Source of the DNA: Aquanectria penicillioides
Taxonomy: Eukaryota > Ascomycota > Sordariomycetes > Hypocreales > Nectriaceae
Assembly: GCA_003415625.1 (NCBI GenBank)
Contig: PYIU01000011.1
Span: 1,811,001-1,875,000 of the forward strand
Length of the DNA: 64,000 nucleotides
Direction of reading: 5' to 3'
A program made the translations under genes and the position numbers. Positions 22,592 through 34,997 of this stretch are shown here, one piece after another. Below the pieces are notes generated by a model. That model worked only from the letters and a program-made list of their open reading frames with translations. It searched no databases and was not told the DNA's origin. The first letter of the stretch is position 1, and every line of letters starts with the position of its first letter.

Positions 22592-24752
22592 GCTTAGCTA
22601 TAGCTTGCGATGGCAAGAATGTCGTGCTGAGAACCACAAAACGGCAAATCCACTCGACCACACTAGCAAAGGGGACGTAGATATCGACTCCGCCGGGCGC
22701 CAGAACCTGTGTTGCCTCGACCAAAATCACATCACACCAGAGAAATGAGCCTCTGATGAATGGGCTGACGCACTGACTTGCATCCCACGCTGGAGGCCTG
22801 TGCGATGCACAAGTCAGATGTTTCGCGTTGCACAAACCCCGGAAACCCCGCGCTGATTTGATGCCCCAAGACGCCGCTGTAGACGGTAACTTGTCTGCAG
22901 TAACACGTTTATTCTCGGTGGCAATGCGACATTTTCGTGAAGGAAAGGAGTCGGACCATTTCCCTTTGCCTGGCTTATTTCAAGGCCAGGAGAGTCGCTC
23001 GCAGGTGACTCGAGAGGAAGTTTGGTCATTTTGCACGTCATTTATCAATACGCGATCGGCCGGATGCCCGTCTCAAGAACAGGCCACATTATTCGTATGA
23101 TCCCGAACTTCTGAGAATGCGAAAATTTGAGCTCCCCTGTCACGCTGGCAGAATACGTGGCGGTTCCGCCAGCTGGAATATTGAGATGTGCAACGGTTCG
23201 GGCATTCTCTTATCGCAAACCGTGACGTGCATTATAAATCTAGCATCTCCCTGCTAATATACCATACCATACGCACGAATTCCCGCGAAGCGCCATGTGG
23301 ACAAAGAGATAAGAGGTCGCAAGGCAATGTCTTGTCCATGCGGCGTCTCTCTTCTCGAACAATGTATACGTTGGAACAATGCGTATGTTCCCTCGCAGGC
23401 GGCTGCACATAACTCTCCGGACAATTTGACCGAGTTGTCAATGACGATGGCCTCCAGCAACCAGCACTCTTGCAAGTGCAAGAGTAGAGCTCTTGGCCAA
23501 GCATACACTTCATCGAACCGTTCTCATTATCTTGATCAACTACTATTTTGTAGTGCTGGCTAAGAAGTAAAGGGTGGGTCTGTTGCAAGCAATCGACTCC
23601 ACAACCATTACATCATGGAAGGCGGACGATTCTGCGAGAAAACTGGGCCACCAATCACTTCCGAGGGTCAAGAATTGCTAGATATTTGCATACTTGGTGG
23701 TTGTATTGATGTGCACGGGCAGAAATGTTAAAATGATTAGTCCAGTAATGTTGGACAGGAACCGAAGACGAATTTATCCTACCGATGCTAAAGATGCTGG
23801 TTTTGGACAAATCTGAACACGATGCGAGATGTAAAGGTGAGGGATCAACATGATGGTATTCTTGCTCTGCAAACATGTAAGCAGGGATCCCTTCTGGCAC
23901 GCCTACATTTGTGACAGGGATATAACAAGTCTTCGAAGGAGAAGGATATGGTAGGATGACTGCAAGATATCAGCTCCACAACATCTTCTCGTGTTGCATG
24001 TCGCGCTTGGAAAGCTAGCCATGCCTTATGCGCACAGGAGATCGCCTGGCCATATCCCTGCGGCCAAAGAGGGGATAAATGTAGATCATGGAATTTGTGT
24101 TTTCAGTCAAGATCACCGATGCTGTGGTCAAGGGATGTAAAGACAAGGGAGTTACCGTGAGTCTGCTGTATACACCACGTAGATTGAAGCAATTGCGAGG
24201 CATGCGGACTCCAACTCCAGGTTTACGTAGTATGCGACCATGACGCAGTTCAATCCTCGTCTCCATTTTCTAGGGCCGTACAATTCGAGCCAATTTACTG
24301 TGTCCGCCTACTACGCAACGTATCCTTACGACTGACGGGCTAGCCACATGTTTGGGTATTGCTCAATCACTAAACGGACGCCATCAAACCGTATGAAAAA
24401 CTCCCGCGTAGCTCAAACTCAAAGGTCCAATAACTCGCCTAATGCGAGATGTCATCCACACCCCGGAGTTCCTCACTATCCCAGTCCCTAAGGATGCCTT
24501 GGTTAGTAGCCTTGGTATTGCTGAACATTGCATGCAACGCAAGTACGTATCGCATTCAAGGAAAACGAGATAAGATTGGGTTTCGATGTAGTTCTGGGCA
24601 TGGCGATGGGGTTTATTTATACATTTCAAGATCAGTTGCGCGGGTGGAATATCTCGTTTGTGAAACTTTTCGAGATCAAGAAGGAAATGGGATAGCGGTA
24701 TTTTGTAGCTGGTAGAAGATCATTGATACGCTATTGATGCATCCGAGGTGAA
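22592..24752. other. Intergenic, about 2.2 kb
   Basis: No gene supported. On the minus strand an open frame without ATG at 23655 to about 23951 reads protein-like (for example VGVPEGIPAYMFAEQEYHH), but I could not join it to a start or further exons. Confidence 0.4.
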
Positions 24753-25866
24753 CTAGGACATGATGCTGGCCTCATCCTCGAGGCATCGTGTGCATCCACA
24801 GTCGAATCTGAACAGAGTCTTGAGAGTCATCTGTCTGTCCCAAAGAGCTACATGCTCGGCCAAATCTATGTACCCAATAAAACACTCTTCACCGGCAGCG
24901 ATATCGCGTAAAGTTTTTAGCACCATGCGACCTTCGCTGTCTGGGCTATGTGTAATCTACGAAACACTTGCGATTAGTACATGCCGCGTTAAATGAACGA
25001 CTAAATCACATTCTCTGACGTACATTTGGATGACAAGAATGATTAATCATCGTTGCTCTTGGAAAAATCCCCAGTCCAAAGGAAGGAGTTCGCTCTGGTA
25101 ATGGGTCGGGGGGTGGGTATACTGAGGCGTCAATAGGATAAAGCCCGAAAGAATTGGCCTCCTCTTGGCATATCAATGACACTATATCGTCCGCACTCAA
25201 CGAATTGGGTAGTAAGATTTGATCGCGAAGGTAGGTTTCCGCAAGCCTATACCAGTTTTGAACCTGCTCCTCTAGCCATAGGTCTCGGCTTCCGCTCAGT
25301 GCCTGGATGGCGCTCCATCCCCGCTTGTATTGATCCTCCCAAATATATTGCTGGCGTGGTTGGGAAGGATTCCTATTTTTGTCCAAATATCGTCTTGAAA
25401 GCAATCTGACGATTATCCAAAGCATAGCAAAGTCATACTCGTCCTCAGCCTTGCGTAGGGTTTCTGCATGCTGTTTGAGCCAGCTGCATTCAAAGTCGTG
25501 GCGTGCTTGATCGGCATCTCGGCAATTTTCGTTGCACCAAATCACATCCTTGACGCAAGATTTCAAGCAAGCAACGCCGACGTCTTGGGGAACACACCCG
25601 CGACAGGTGAAGTTGCTGCAGAGCAGAGGATCCTTACGAGGCGCCTCAACGGTTGGTACATAGGCATATGGCACATCTTTCATGAGAACAGTGCCTGCAG
25701 GGACAGACTCTGAAAGGCGCAGTCCTCTGCCCTTTTTTGGATCATAGCTTTCGACCAGGTGGGGATGGATAAAAACGTCAACGTCCTGACTGTCAATGTC
25801 GTTGGAGAAGTTTGCGCCGTCGCTGGGTGGTCTCTGTGCGACGACCGCCGGCGGAGACTTAATCAT
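24753..25866 (-). CDS. SET and MYND domain protein (SMYD-like)
   Basis: Exon 1 is 25866-25024 and exon 2 is 24956-24753, joined across a GTACGT...TTCGTAG intron exactly after the SET motif NHSCHPN. The order is N-terminal SET part (KKGRGLRLSESVPAGTVL), a MYND-like zinc finger (CSNFTCRGC, then KSCVKDVIWCNENC), a helical insert, SET core (GLGIFPRATMINHSCHPN, LRDIAAGEECFIGYID) and a post-SET cysteine cluster FDCGCTRC. This is the layout of SMYD-type lysine methyltransferases, which act on histones or other proteins. The start at 25866 (MIKSPPAVV) is preferred because the 55 in-frame codons upstream look unlike the family. The product is about 348 residues. Confidence 0.85.
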
Positions 25867-26855
25867 GTTGAAGGCACTATGTACAGTGTTCAATGACCTT
25901 AGCTGTAGACAAAAATGGACCAGGTTGGTTCTCTCCTCTGTTCTTCCCGAGAGATCGTGGAGGCTAGCAAATTCTTCAAGTGAAACAGCCGTGTTGGTTA
26001 AGCAACAAGTGAGACAGTATAGATGACCCACGTGATGAATTTGTGTGCTTTTTTATGATAAGAGTGAAAAATTAATTCTACCTCAATACAGGATAGCGTC
26101 GTGATGTTGTGGCTAGTCCCATTTCTCCGAAGAAGCAAACTTTTCGCTGGGTCTGGCCTTACTCAAACCTACTTAGTCTCAAACGAAGCTGTGTTAAGTA
26201 ACTATCCGGATTCCATCTCCACTACCTTTTTGAACGATATTGTTCACACACAATAATGACTGCAGAACACGGACAGACGAGGAGAAGAGAAGTTCAACTG
26301 AGTATTGTTACATCATGTGAAGCCTAAGCACAGGGTTCAAGTGCAACCGAGAGTAGGCTATCTATGGGAGGGACGATGCGCAGCCTGACCATTTCCCATG
26401 TCGAGCGTGATGAAAATAGATGCGAGTACACAATTAATTCAATTGTTTCGTACTCACATGGATAAGCCAATTGAAAAGTTAACACACGAAGTGTAAGGGC
26501 CATTACTGTGAGGCGAAACGACATGTGCATCAACACGACCCACTGTGGCCGCCATTTTGTCGGCTTGTACCGAGATAGACTTCCAAGTTTCTCTGATCTG
26601 AATGCGAAGAGTACATTTAAGGTGCTTTTAATACCTCGATGCCCAAATCTACTAGCAATACTAAGACTCTCCTTCAACTCGTTTTGTAACGCTTGTTGAC
26701 TTCAGGGCCACGAGACACACTAGCAGCATTGGGGACGGCATGCGATTGGACGATTGCGTGATATATTTCTATTCTCAAAGCCTAATAACCCTGATCTATA
26801 CCCTCTGCATCTAACTTTTCTGTCCTGTTCTCGATGTTTTGAGCACACTCCCACC
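25867..26855. other. Intergenic, nothing supported
   Basis: Lies between the start of the SET-MYND gene and the 3' end of the thioesterase-like gene. Open frames here are short and overlap in several phases, without domain or splice support. Confidence 0.5.
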
Positions 26856-27738
26856 TTAGTAAACGCTGTGATACCATCCCAGTGCGGCCGGTCCAGGTTC
26901 GAAGGACTCGTGGACAGCATCCCAGCCAGCTTCCAATTTTCCAATAGACAGCGATGATTCTCTTGCTTGTTCGACTCTCTGCAAAGCTACCTCATCGTCA
27001 GGCAAAAGCCCACAGCTTTTCAAGACCTCCTGCGGAGTAATGGTACGACGATTGTTCTTGAAAACATATCGTGCGACTGAGGAAGCAAAGACAGTTTTGA
27101 TCTTATCGATATCTTCCTTCTCACGGGCTTTGCATCCCTTCTTCCCGGGTTGCATGACATACTCCTGTGGTTTGTGCACACCCGGCTTGACAAAGTGTGT
27201 AACAACGTAGAGCCACTTCTCGTCCCAGGAAAGCACCCGTGTCCACAGCTCGTATTTTTGATACGGCTTGATTTCCTTCCGCCAAGTACATGTTGTACCA
27301 CCGAGAATCATGGTGAAGTGGGTTGGGCCGGGAATTGGGTTGAATGGCTTGCTAAACAGCACGAGGCAGAAGTTTCCACGCGACATATCCATGTCGGTAA
27401 AGTATGTAGAATTCGACTTGTGCAAGTTGTAGTCGCACTCAAGTGCTGGGGACCGAGTGGCACTGATGGCAGGGAGAAACAAGCATCGCGGCGACAGGTG
27501 CTTGTTCGGGGCAGAATCCGTGAGTCGACGAACGAAGGCGCGTAAGAAGCGAGCCTGCAGCCATAGTTAAACCACTTTCCGAATTTGGTGATAATTGACC
27601 AGGGTCTCATACAAACCACATGAAATGTAGGCTCTTGATATTGAGTATTGCGAAGATCAAGCCCCAAGTTCTCAAATCAAGCATTGAGGATAGAAGTGAT
27701 CCAAACATGGCTGCGGCCAAACTCGCCATGGCGGTCAT
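26856..27738 (-). CDS. Hotdog-fold thioesterase-like protein
   Basis: Exon 1 (27738-27613) encodes a hydrophobic N-terminal segment (LDLRTWGLIFAILNIKSL), probably a membrane anchor. A 58-bp intron (GTATGA...GCTGCAG, TTAACT branch) leads to exon 2 (27554-26856). The total is 274 residues. Exon 2 contains SPALECDYNLHKSNSTYFTD, the characteristic opening of a fungal 4HBT-like/THEM6-like family, and the beta-sheet core with WRKEIKPYQKYELWTRVLSWD. These proteins are annotated as acyl-CoA thioesterase-like, but their substrates are mostly unproven. Several in-frame ATGs occur at 27738, 27729 and 27708; the outermost was taken. Confidence 0.75.
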
Positions 27739-28670
27739 TGTGCTTACGAACACGGAAAGAAACAACAAAGTCCATTACGACTGCAATGACAGGATTAGCC
27801 CTTTCTAAATAGCTGCCTACGGAAACTCCGGGCTCCTGATGACAATCTGAATTGAAAGTGTTTGGGGACCTCGGCCGTTGACAATCATCTGGGCCCACAT
27901 CTAACCGACAAGCCTTGCTCAACAAAACAGTCCCCACATACTGCCGACCCTCGTAGGGGTTAGATTCCTTCACTGTTGTCTGAACTGTCTGGACGAACGT
28001 TAAATTTCGAGTCAAAAAATTGATGCAAGGAGATGAGATGAACGGTTCATGTGCGTTAGACAGAGAAGTGAGTGACATAGTGCTATAGAGCTACTTGTTT
28101 CAGTGATCACTTTTCCCACTGTAACTCTGTCTATGATTAGTGAGCTACTTTACCACGAGATTTCCTATAACTCACATCCCATTTTGTTGAACTGCTGTGA
28201 CTCGCCTAGCCAAAAATAGGAAGCTCCATCGATATTGGAATAAGCATAACGTCTGACGCGGCGATTATAGCCTGGTTTCCTTGGCCCTGGAAATAATAAT
28301 CCCTGAAAGCCACGCGATATGGAGCCTCGACATTCGGCAGAGCGGCTGGTTTGGGCTTTCTTCACCATACTCCATTGGGCGGTCTTGGCCACAGTCCAAT
28401 TTTTCACGATTTTGTCGACCGAGGCTGAGGTGGTTTCTGTCTTTGTTGGGCTCGGTATAATACATCGTTTCTTCATAGTTTGTCGTTGTCTTTTTTCAAA
28501 ACTTAATTTTCCTTCGCCATGAATATTCCCTCCGTTTGACACGAGAACTTACCTAGACTAACAGTGGGGGAGTTTGGAAGAGGAAACCTAAAACCCATCC
28601 TCAGTGATACCCTAGCTTTGAATTTCAACTTGGACAGCATCTGAGAAGTTGGCCATTTTATCTTCTTCAT
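27739..28670. other. Intergenic, nothing firmly supported
   Basis: A minus-strand open frame at 28165-28542 is basic and low in complexity (KTETTSASVDKIVKNWTVAK) and lacks an ATG at its 5' end; an internal ATG would leave about 103 residues. No domain is recognised. Confidence 0.4.
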
Positions 28671-29549
28671 TCAATTGATCCTCTCCCAACGGTCCTCTTC
28701 GTCCTGCCTTTCCTGTCGTCCCTCTTTCTCTTCTTCTTCTTCTTCTTCATCATCATCGTCGACATCACTGGGATCAAATTGCCAACCATATTGACCCCCA
28801 CTCATATGCTTGTACTTGGGCGCACCCTCTCGTTTCAATTTGATCCGGATGACTCGGTAGGAAAATACTATCATATTGATAGTAGGTCTATGCGTGATAG
28901 TTCGCGAATTGCTAAACGTCATATCAACTCCTGGACTGAATTCTACCGGTACCACCAATCCTGCGGCACTAGCCGAGACTTGGAGCCTGGAACCTTGCGA
29001 AGTCTCCTTTGTAGATGACTTGGAAAACCGGTCGCTATTTTCAGTCCCGTGATCATATACACCCTCTTTCTGCCGACGAAGCTGCTATCCATGAACCTCT
29101 GTACGCCCTGAGATGCAACGATGCATCCGCCGACGAGAGTAGCGTCGGGCTCGAACTCGACTGTTTCCAACCTGTCACAGTAGTAGGTATTGTGTTTATG
29201 AATGGCATAGGAGTAGACCAACTTCACAGAACCAGCAATTCCTTGTCCGATGATCGCGCTCACCCCGACCTCTGTCGCAAAATTCCGACCAGTGGTATCT
29301 TGAACATTGGTGTTGATGTTACTCTGCCTGGATTGCCTAAATTTTCTCAAGACTGTTACATATTTCTCAAGGATAACTCATTTACCAACTCTAGGTGACT
29401 TATAGATATAGTTGAGACCTTGAGTGGTCAGTTAACACTAGAGATACAGGCCTCCTCACATGATAACGTGATATACACCAACGCAGGAATGGAAACTTAC
29501 ATTTATACGTCATTGATCGCGATCGGAAGAGTTTTACCAAAGATAGCAT
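28671..29549 (-). pseudogene. Hypothetical fungal protein with acidic C-terminus, single frameshift
   Basis: The main frame (29352 down to about 29024) includes KLVYSYAIHK, then SSFVGRKRVYMITGLKIATGF. At the A4 run 29024-29027 the frame shifts; one extra base would connect to SKSSTKETSQGSRLQVSASA, then INMIVFSYRVIRIKLKRE and a long Asp/Glu tract before the stop at 28671. From memory the pattern MITGLKIATGF...IVFSYRVIRIK resembles a fungal family often found beside ankyrin/NLR genes, where the second block reads IVFAYQL. A possible first exon, 29549-29501, would join across a 148-bp GTAAGT...AACAG intron; this 5' end is tentative. Function is unknown. Like the F-box gene, it fails by one base in a homopolymer. 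Confidence 0.5.
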
Positions 29550-31361
29550 CCCGACGCCGCCGATGCAACGTACGTTTTTGTTTTATTGCATGCTAAAAAT
29601 ACCGACTTCTTTGGTCTTCATTTGCAGTTCAATACTTTGAATATTAGGCTACGAAATAAAACCTATGTCGCGAGTATATATGGCCTATTTGCATTAGTAC
29701 CTGTAGTAAGGTGCCTTACACTTTTGCTAGTGGTATAGTGGGTTTTTATGCGTGACAACCTAACATTTTGGGTTTGGAACCTTGAATTTTGGCCAAGTGC
29801 TTACGTGCTACGTATTGGCAAATAGACTAGGGGATAAGCTTAAATACCGATAGTTACCTCCTTAACACGTGAATAAGTATACTTCAAAAATGTTAGGGAC
29901 TGTCAATCAACGTCTAGGGTCGACAAGCTAAGGATGTGGGTATGTTTAGCTCTTGACTATATGTCGTATAAACATGCTTCAACACCTAGGTCCCGAGACG
30001 AGAAAACCCTCATTCTTAACTTAACATCTTTAAATAACCTATCTATCAAGCGTCGCGATCAAAAATTTCGCAATATCACCTGCAGATGGTCTTCATTTGA
30101 AATTCACCTTGGCACATCCACCTACCCTAGACCTCTTCAGAAGTCAGAACTGAACCGGACTACAGGGGTAGTTGAGATCTCAGAGCTTGGACTCTAAAGG
30201 GCAAATAGAAGAATGGCACTCTTTGCTCTCCCCACAAAATATCACTAATCCTTTGGGATTTCAGTCTAATCCTTCCTCACAGGTCGCCGTTTGTTCTTGT
30301 GGAGATCTGGGTTGGCGATGGCGAGACGTGTGGGTCAGCGCCTGAATTGAGGCGATCAGCTATTGTTGCCCGACCGGAGACACGGGGGCCCAACGTGTGA
30401 CTCTATAAGGTTCATGTTTGTGATATTCGTCTAAGTAGGTAATTCTCTATCGAGTTGCCAATCTTCTCTGCTCTTGTCCTCTCCTTGTGTGCTGTCGACT
30501 CACCCTAAGACAGCTTGCCCGATGAGGTTAGAACAGTATTCCCGTCCCTAGTCGACTGTCGGCCGAGGTGGCTTTGTCTGAAGCGACCGTAGATGTCGTG
30601 TGGCGCAGACAGGGATAAGTCAACCAATTCCTTTGTGCCAAGTAACCAGCATGAGGTTGGTCGAGTGATGGCCGTGAATTGTAATCCAATCAAAACGGAA
30701 GCATAAAAAAGAAAAACAAGTTTGCGTAAGCGGCCACTAGCCAGGTCATCTGCTGTTTGAAAGGTGCGCATTGTATTCTTCCTTGGATTTTGCAGGTATT
30801 TAAAACTTCGGGAACGTCATGTTAGGGGAGATGGGCCTTGAGATAGTCAGGCTAGACGTGTCAGAATAAAAGTTATCCAGCTACGTAGATATCTAGGAAA
30901 CTGCAAAAGGGACTGGAGAGTGCGATCTGATGAAGCCCATTGAGGTTGGGCTTCTTTGAAAATCTCACTAGCTCTGCATGACATCCTGCCATTACGACCC
31001 AAGATGTCACCGTCACTAGTAAAACTGAGGCATTCAACTATCGACGCACAGGCTCCCTGGATGACAGGCACCAGCATGGCAACAAGCATTACCACATGCA
31101 CGATCATGACGTGGGTAAGCGTCGCCTGGTGAGGTATTTAACCTCCCCACATCTGCTCTATGTAGCCGTTGTAAACAAACAGCCACGTAAAATAGCATCG
31201 CCTCCCCCTACTCCATTAAGCTTGCCCTGGAATATTCGGCGCCACCTTGCAGCTTATAGGCTTGTTACATCATCGACCATCCACAATCCCGGGTGTCAGA
31301 AGGATCATCATACACTGGACTAAGAAAGACAACATTTGCCTAGTGCTAGGATCCTGCTCCC
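29550..31361. other. Intergenic, about 1.8 kb, mildly AT-rich
   Basis: No supported gene. Translations on both strands are broken by frequent stops, and I saw no tRNA or repeat. Confidence 0.5.
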
Positions 31362-33103
31362 ATGGACTCGGTCAATAACACCGGACTTGCAGCAAGTATT
31401 CCAGCCCTAGTCGACCTGGGATACAAAGTAGCTGTCGGGCTACTGAGAACATATACGGCGATCGGGGACGCACCTGTAGAGCTGAGTAAGATCAGCAACG
31501 ACATTTACAAGCTATGTGGTCTTTTGTATGAAGCAATCAGTATCCTTCTGCGGGCGAGACAAGGTTGCTGACAAATAAAATAGCGATCAAATGAAAACTC
31601 TCTCCGAGGAATCACAAGAATTGCCAGGAGAAAGAAAATTTCAAGTCAAGACAGATCCCTTGGCAGAGGCAATTAGGAGTTGCGAGGGCATCTTTACGGA
31701 GATTAACGTGGCCCTCGAAGCGATAAACCTCGAAGTTATGATCGAGGGCGGCATCAAGATATCACAACCATATCTGATTCAGTCTGGTTGGCCATTCCAG
31801 AAAGGTAGACTGCAACAAATGGTAGAAGAACTTGAGAAGACGCTGTCTACCTTGAGTATCGGTGTTCACGTTACCCAGATATGGAAGCTAAACGCCGCCA
31901 TAAAGTAATATGCTTCAGAGATACACGGATATATGAAAAAGCTTCGCTGACATCTTTTGCAGTGACCGTAATAGCGCTCCAGAATCCAAACACGAATTCT
32001 TGCTCAAATCGGCGGCAAGCAGGGCTTTGCTCGTTGAGCTATATGAAAAGCAGAGACAAGCAAATGCTGCCGGAGACAATGCGACTGCAGCTCCCAAAGA
32101 CCTGAGTGCAGGCCAGGATGAGAAGGCGAGGGCCAAGGTTTTGACAAATCCGCTCGCAGGTGGCCCGGGGATCGGAATGAATCCAGCCGAGGATGATTTG
32201 ACTCGGAGCATGGTGCTGGACGACGAAATGCCGGATATTAGAGACGACAATGGTCGCGTGTTTGACGAAAACATCCACGAGCTGGAGGCCTGGACACTGA
32301 ATCATCAAGCACAGGACTACTGGGCAAAATTAAGCGCTGATGGTGATTCCAGTACACTCACCAGCCGAATTGTAGCCATTAAGCTTCCTCAAGCCGAGAT
32401 ACGGTCCATATTTAACGAACAGAGTGCCCAGGGTCGGGTATCAGCCCTGCAAGCGTTGAGAAAGCTCAACTCAGAACAACAGTCTCTTGTCACCCAGCAT
32501 GCCCACAACATCGGCGTCGAGCTTCTCTCAGTGGATGTTTGGGATGAGAAGAGGCGATCAACTATCTTTGGAGAATTGGTGTTGAAATCCCTATTGTGGG
32601 TCACACTCCAAACCAACTCAGATCGGCGGGTCTATCCTCGCGAGACCCAGCGATTGCGCGTTATGTCGAGGCGTCCGCTGCCACATTCACGGACCTGGGA
32701 CGATCAAGAACCGGAGGCCAGACGAGGCCGTCCCGTTGGATACATGAGAGTCTCCTCAGCAAGAGACGAACTGTTTCCGGACCCAGCAAAGTCCAGGCCG
32801 AGCGAGATTGACACACCCCAGTATCGAAGGCTGCGTGAGCGGACAGAGCGTCCAGGTCGTTCAAGACTGAGGATGAGGCAGGAGGTGACTCAGGGCGGCG
32901 GTGAAGCATCTGGCCTGGAAAGACCACATGAAGAATCGCAGAGCGTGGCATCTCGAGAAGAGGCCATCGTCAAGCGATGCATGGAGGAGTGGGTGGATGT
33001 GAATGGGGATGAGGCTGGCAAAGGGAACACAGAGGAGGGCAGGCCAGGGAAGGAAATCGACAAAGAGGTCACGGAGGTGGAGATGGCACATGATTGGGAA
33101 TGA
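31362..33103 (+). CDS. STAND/NLR-type N-terminal domain protein without NTPase domain
   Basis: Exons 31362-31525, 31584-31904 and 31963-33103 encode 541 residues. Both introns are 58 bp and share the same GCTGACA branch sequence near the 3' end. The N-terminus (NTGLAASIPALVDLGYKVAVG, a helical alpha-bundle) is the 'fungal N-terminal domain of STAND proteins' type. A helical middle part follows, then a charged, Arg/Glu-rich and probably disordered C-terminus. No NACHT, NB-ARC or repeat domain follows, so this is a stand-alone adaptor-like form, of which fungi have many. The role may be in signalling or heterokaryon incompatibility, by analogy only. Confidence 0.7.
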
Positions 33104-34997
33104 CGTTAAGGAATCAAGAAATGATGATAGTGGGGATGAAGGATTTCGTTTTAGTGTGAGATGCGAAGTTGACAGTCCTTTGTTTTAAAATTCGGTATGA
33201 GATCTAGAGATAAGTTACACGGCTACATATAGCCACACCGGATGGTCATAAAGTCAGCGTTATTTCTTGTATCACCAGATATCCATGCATTTATCGTGGA
33301 ATGTCCTGACCCCCCCGAAAATCCCCCCAAACGATAAAGTAGGATTAAGCTGTAGAATGTGATGTGCCACATTATTCCACGTTCCCTTATCGAATTCCTC
33401 ACCTCTCGGGCGCCCCGCATTTACCACCTCATCTTCTCTAAATATTTGAGCACTTGCCGTCGTCGACCAACTTGTTGATAGCAACGGTGCGATTGAGGAC
33501 GGATCTCGATGAAGAGAAGAATGCCAATCGAGTGTCGACCGAGGCAAAGTTGAACAGCGAACGGAGCATCCTCATTGTCATGATGCCGCATGGCGTGCAT
33601 CATGATACAAGACTGCGAGAACCCGTGCCATGTGCTTCAAGCTCCGATGGCGACTTCACGAGGACGTGCTCGGGGAAGATTTCTGTCGCTTTTCAGGGCG
33701 CATGACGAGGCGAGACTGGCGCACGTCGCTGTGAAGGAGGACCACCAAAATCCGGAAATTTTGCGTCGACCGCGAGTGCTCGAGGTTTGGTGGGCAGGGC
33801 CTCGGGTTACGCGTAGCGAGTGCAAGATGATTGATCCTACAAGGTCTCCTACAAGGTCCCAATCCGAACGCGGGGCCAAGCTTTGAGAACTGGGTCGATC
33901 TCAGTAAGCACTTGGATCTCTTACTGCCCGAGATCGGCTACCGGTATGTGTCCATCGGATCGTAATTCGGAAGAGCTACGCGTATCCGAATGGGTTTGTC
34001 TAGGGATGCGACAGCGTCCGTGGTCTGTTCTTCAACGTCGATTCTGTGCTCGGTCCAGAGATTGGAGCAATCAGCGGATGCACTAGATTGTCTGGAACAG
34101 GGTCAACGGCTGCCTCCGTCGAATTGTGAGGGTGCGCGTGGTTGGGCTCTCGAGCTACGATTGTGGCTGCGGCTGCGGCTTCGGCTCGCTGCTTAGCGAG
34201 ATGAGACAAGCCGCGCGATGGCGTACGCGATGGCGGAATCCATCATGGCGGAGCGGTTCTTTGCCCGCACTGTTGTGGAAGATGTTGGTCGTGGTAGGAG
34301 GCCGAAGGAATGTTGGCTGTGTCGTGTCGTTGGGCTTGGAGGTCAGCAGGTCGCCGAATACAACGGTCGCCCGCCCCGCCTGGTTTGAAGATGATTTTTA
34401 TCTACGTCACTGGAACCTGGTACGTCCTCAAGGCCCAGTTTCTAAGTCATGGGAAAGCAATCCGAATATGGTATCCGTATACGACCTCTAATCAGTCTGC
34501 GGGACTGTTCCGGCAATGGCACATCTTTCGACATCGATCCTGGTCCCCGGCCCGCGCCCGTCTAGCAATAGAGTGCGGTACATAGTACACAGTACCGGTA
34601 ATTTGGTTGAGACCTGTCGAAGGATGGGTTGACCTGGCCAGAATCCATACACGAAAGGCTTGCCGGGCAGCGAGGCTGTTGGTCTGGCCCTGGCAGCCTG
34701 GGTTTTGATGATTCCACCCCGTAACCTGGCCGGGCGCATCCCTGTCCATGGTGCTGGGGGTGTGACAGTTCGGATATGACTGCCTGAACCCTGGACCCTG
34801 GACTAGACCTGGCTCCAGGATGTACTTAGGCAAGATAGTGCCTGGGGACCTCCACCTGCAACCACCTCTGCTTCGGACCATCTTCAACTCACCACCTCCA
34901 TTCCAAGCGCTGGCTTATACCCGTCGCCTTTCATCGAAATTGAGTCCGGCCATCGCCAACATGATGAAGAATTTCCTGCCCAACTGGATCAGGATGT
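33104..34997. other. Intergenic with scattered coding-like fragments
   Basis: No intact gene. On the plus strand, fragments such as NPNAGPSFENWVDLSKHLDL, then LLPEIGYRYVSIGS (about 33858-33964), and RGLFFNVDSVLGPEIGAI (about 34021-34074) look like decayed protein sequence interrupted by stops and phase changes. The family was not recognised. Confidence 0.3.

Noticed and set aside
27677..28078. Minus-strand open frame overlapping the start of the thioesterase-like gene
   Set aside because: It overlaps exon 1 of a well-supported gene in another phase and has no domain.
28165..28542. Minus-strand open frame of 125 codons
   Set aside because: No ATG at the 5' end, low-complexity basic sequence, no domain and no splice signals that would extend it.
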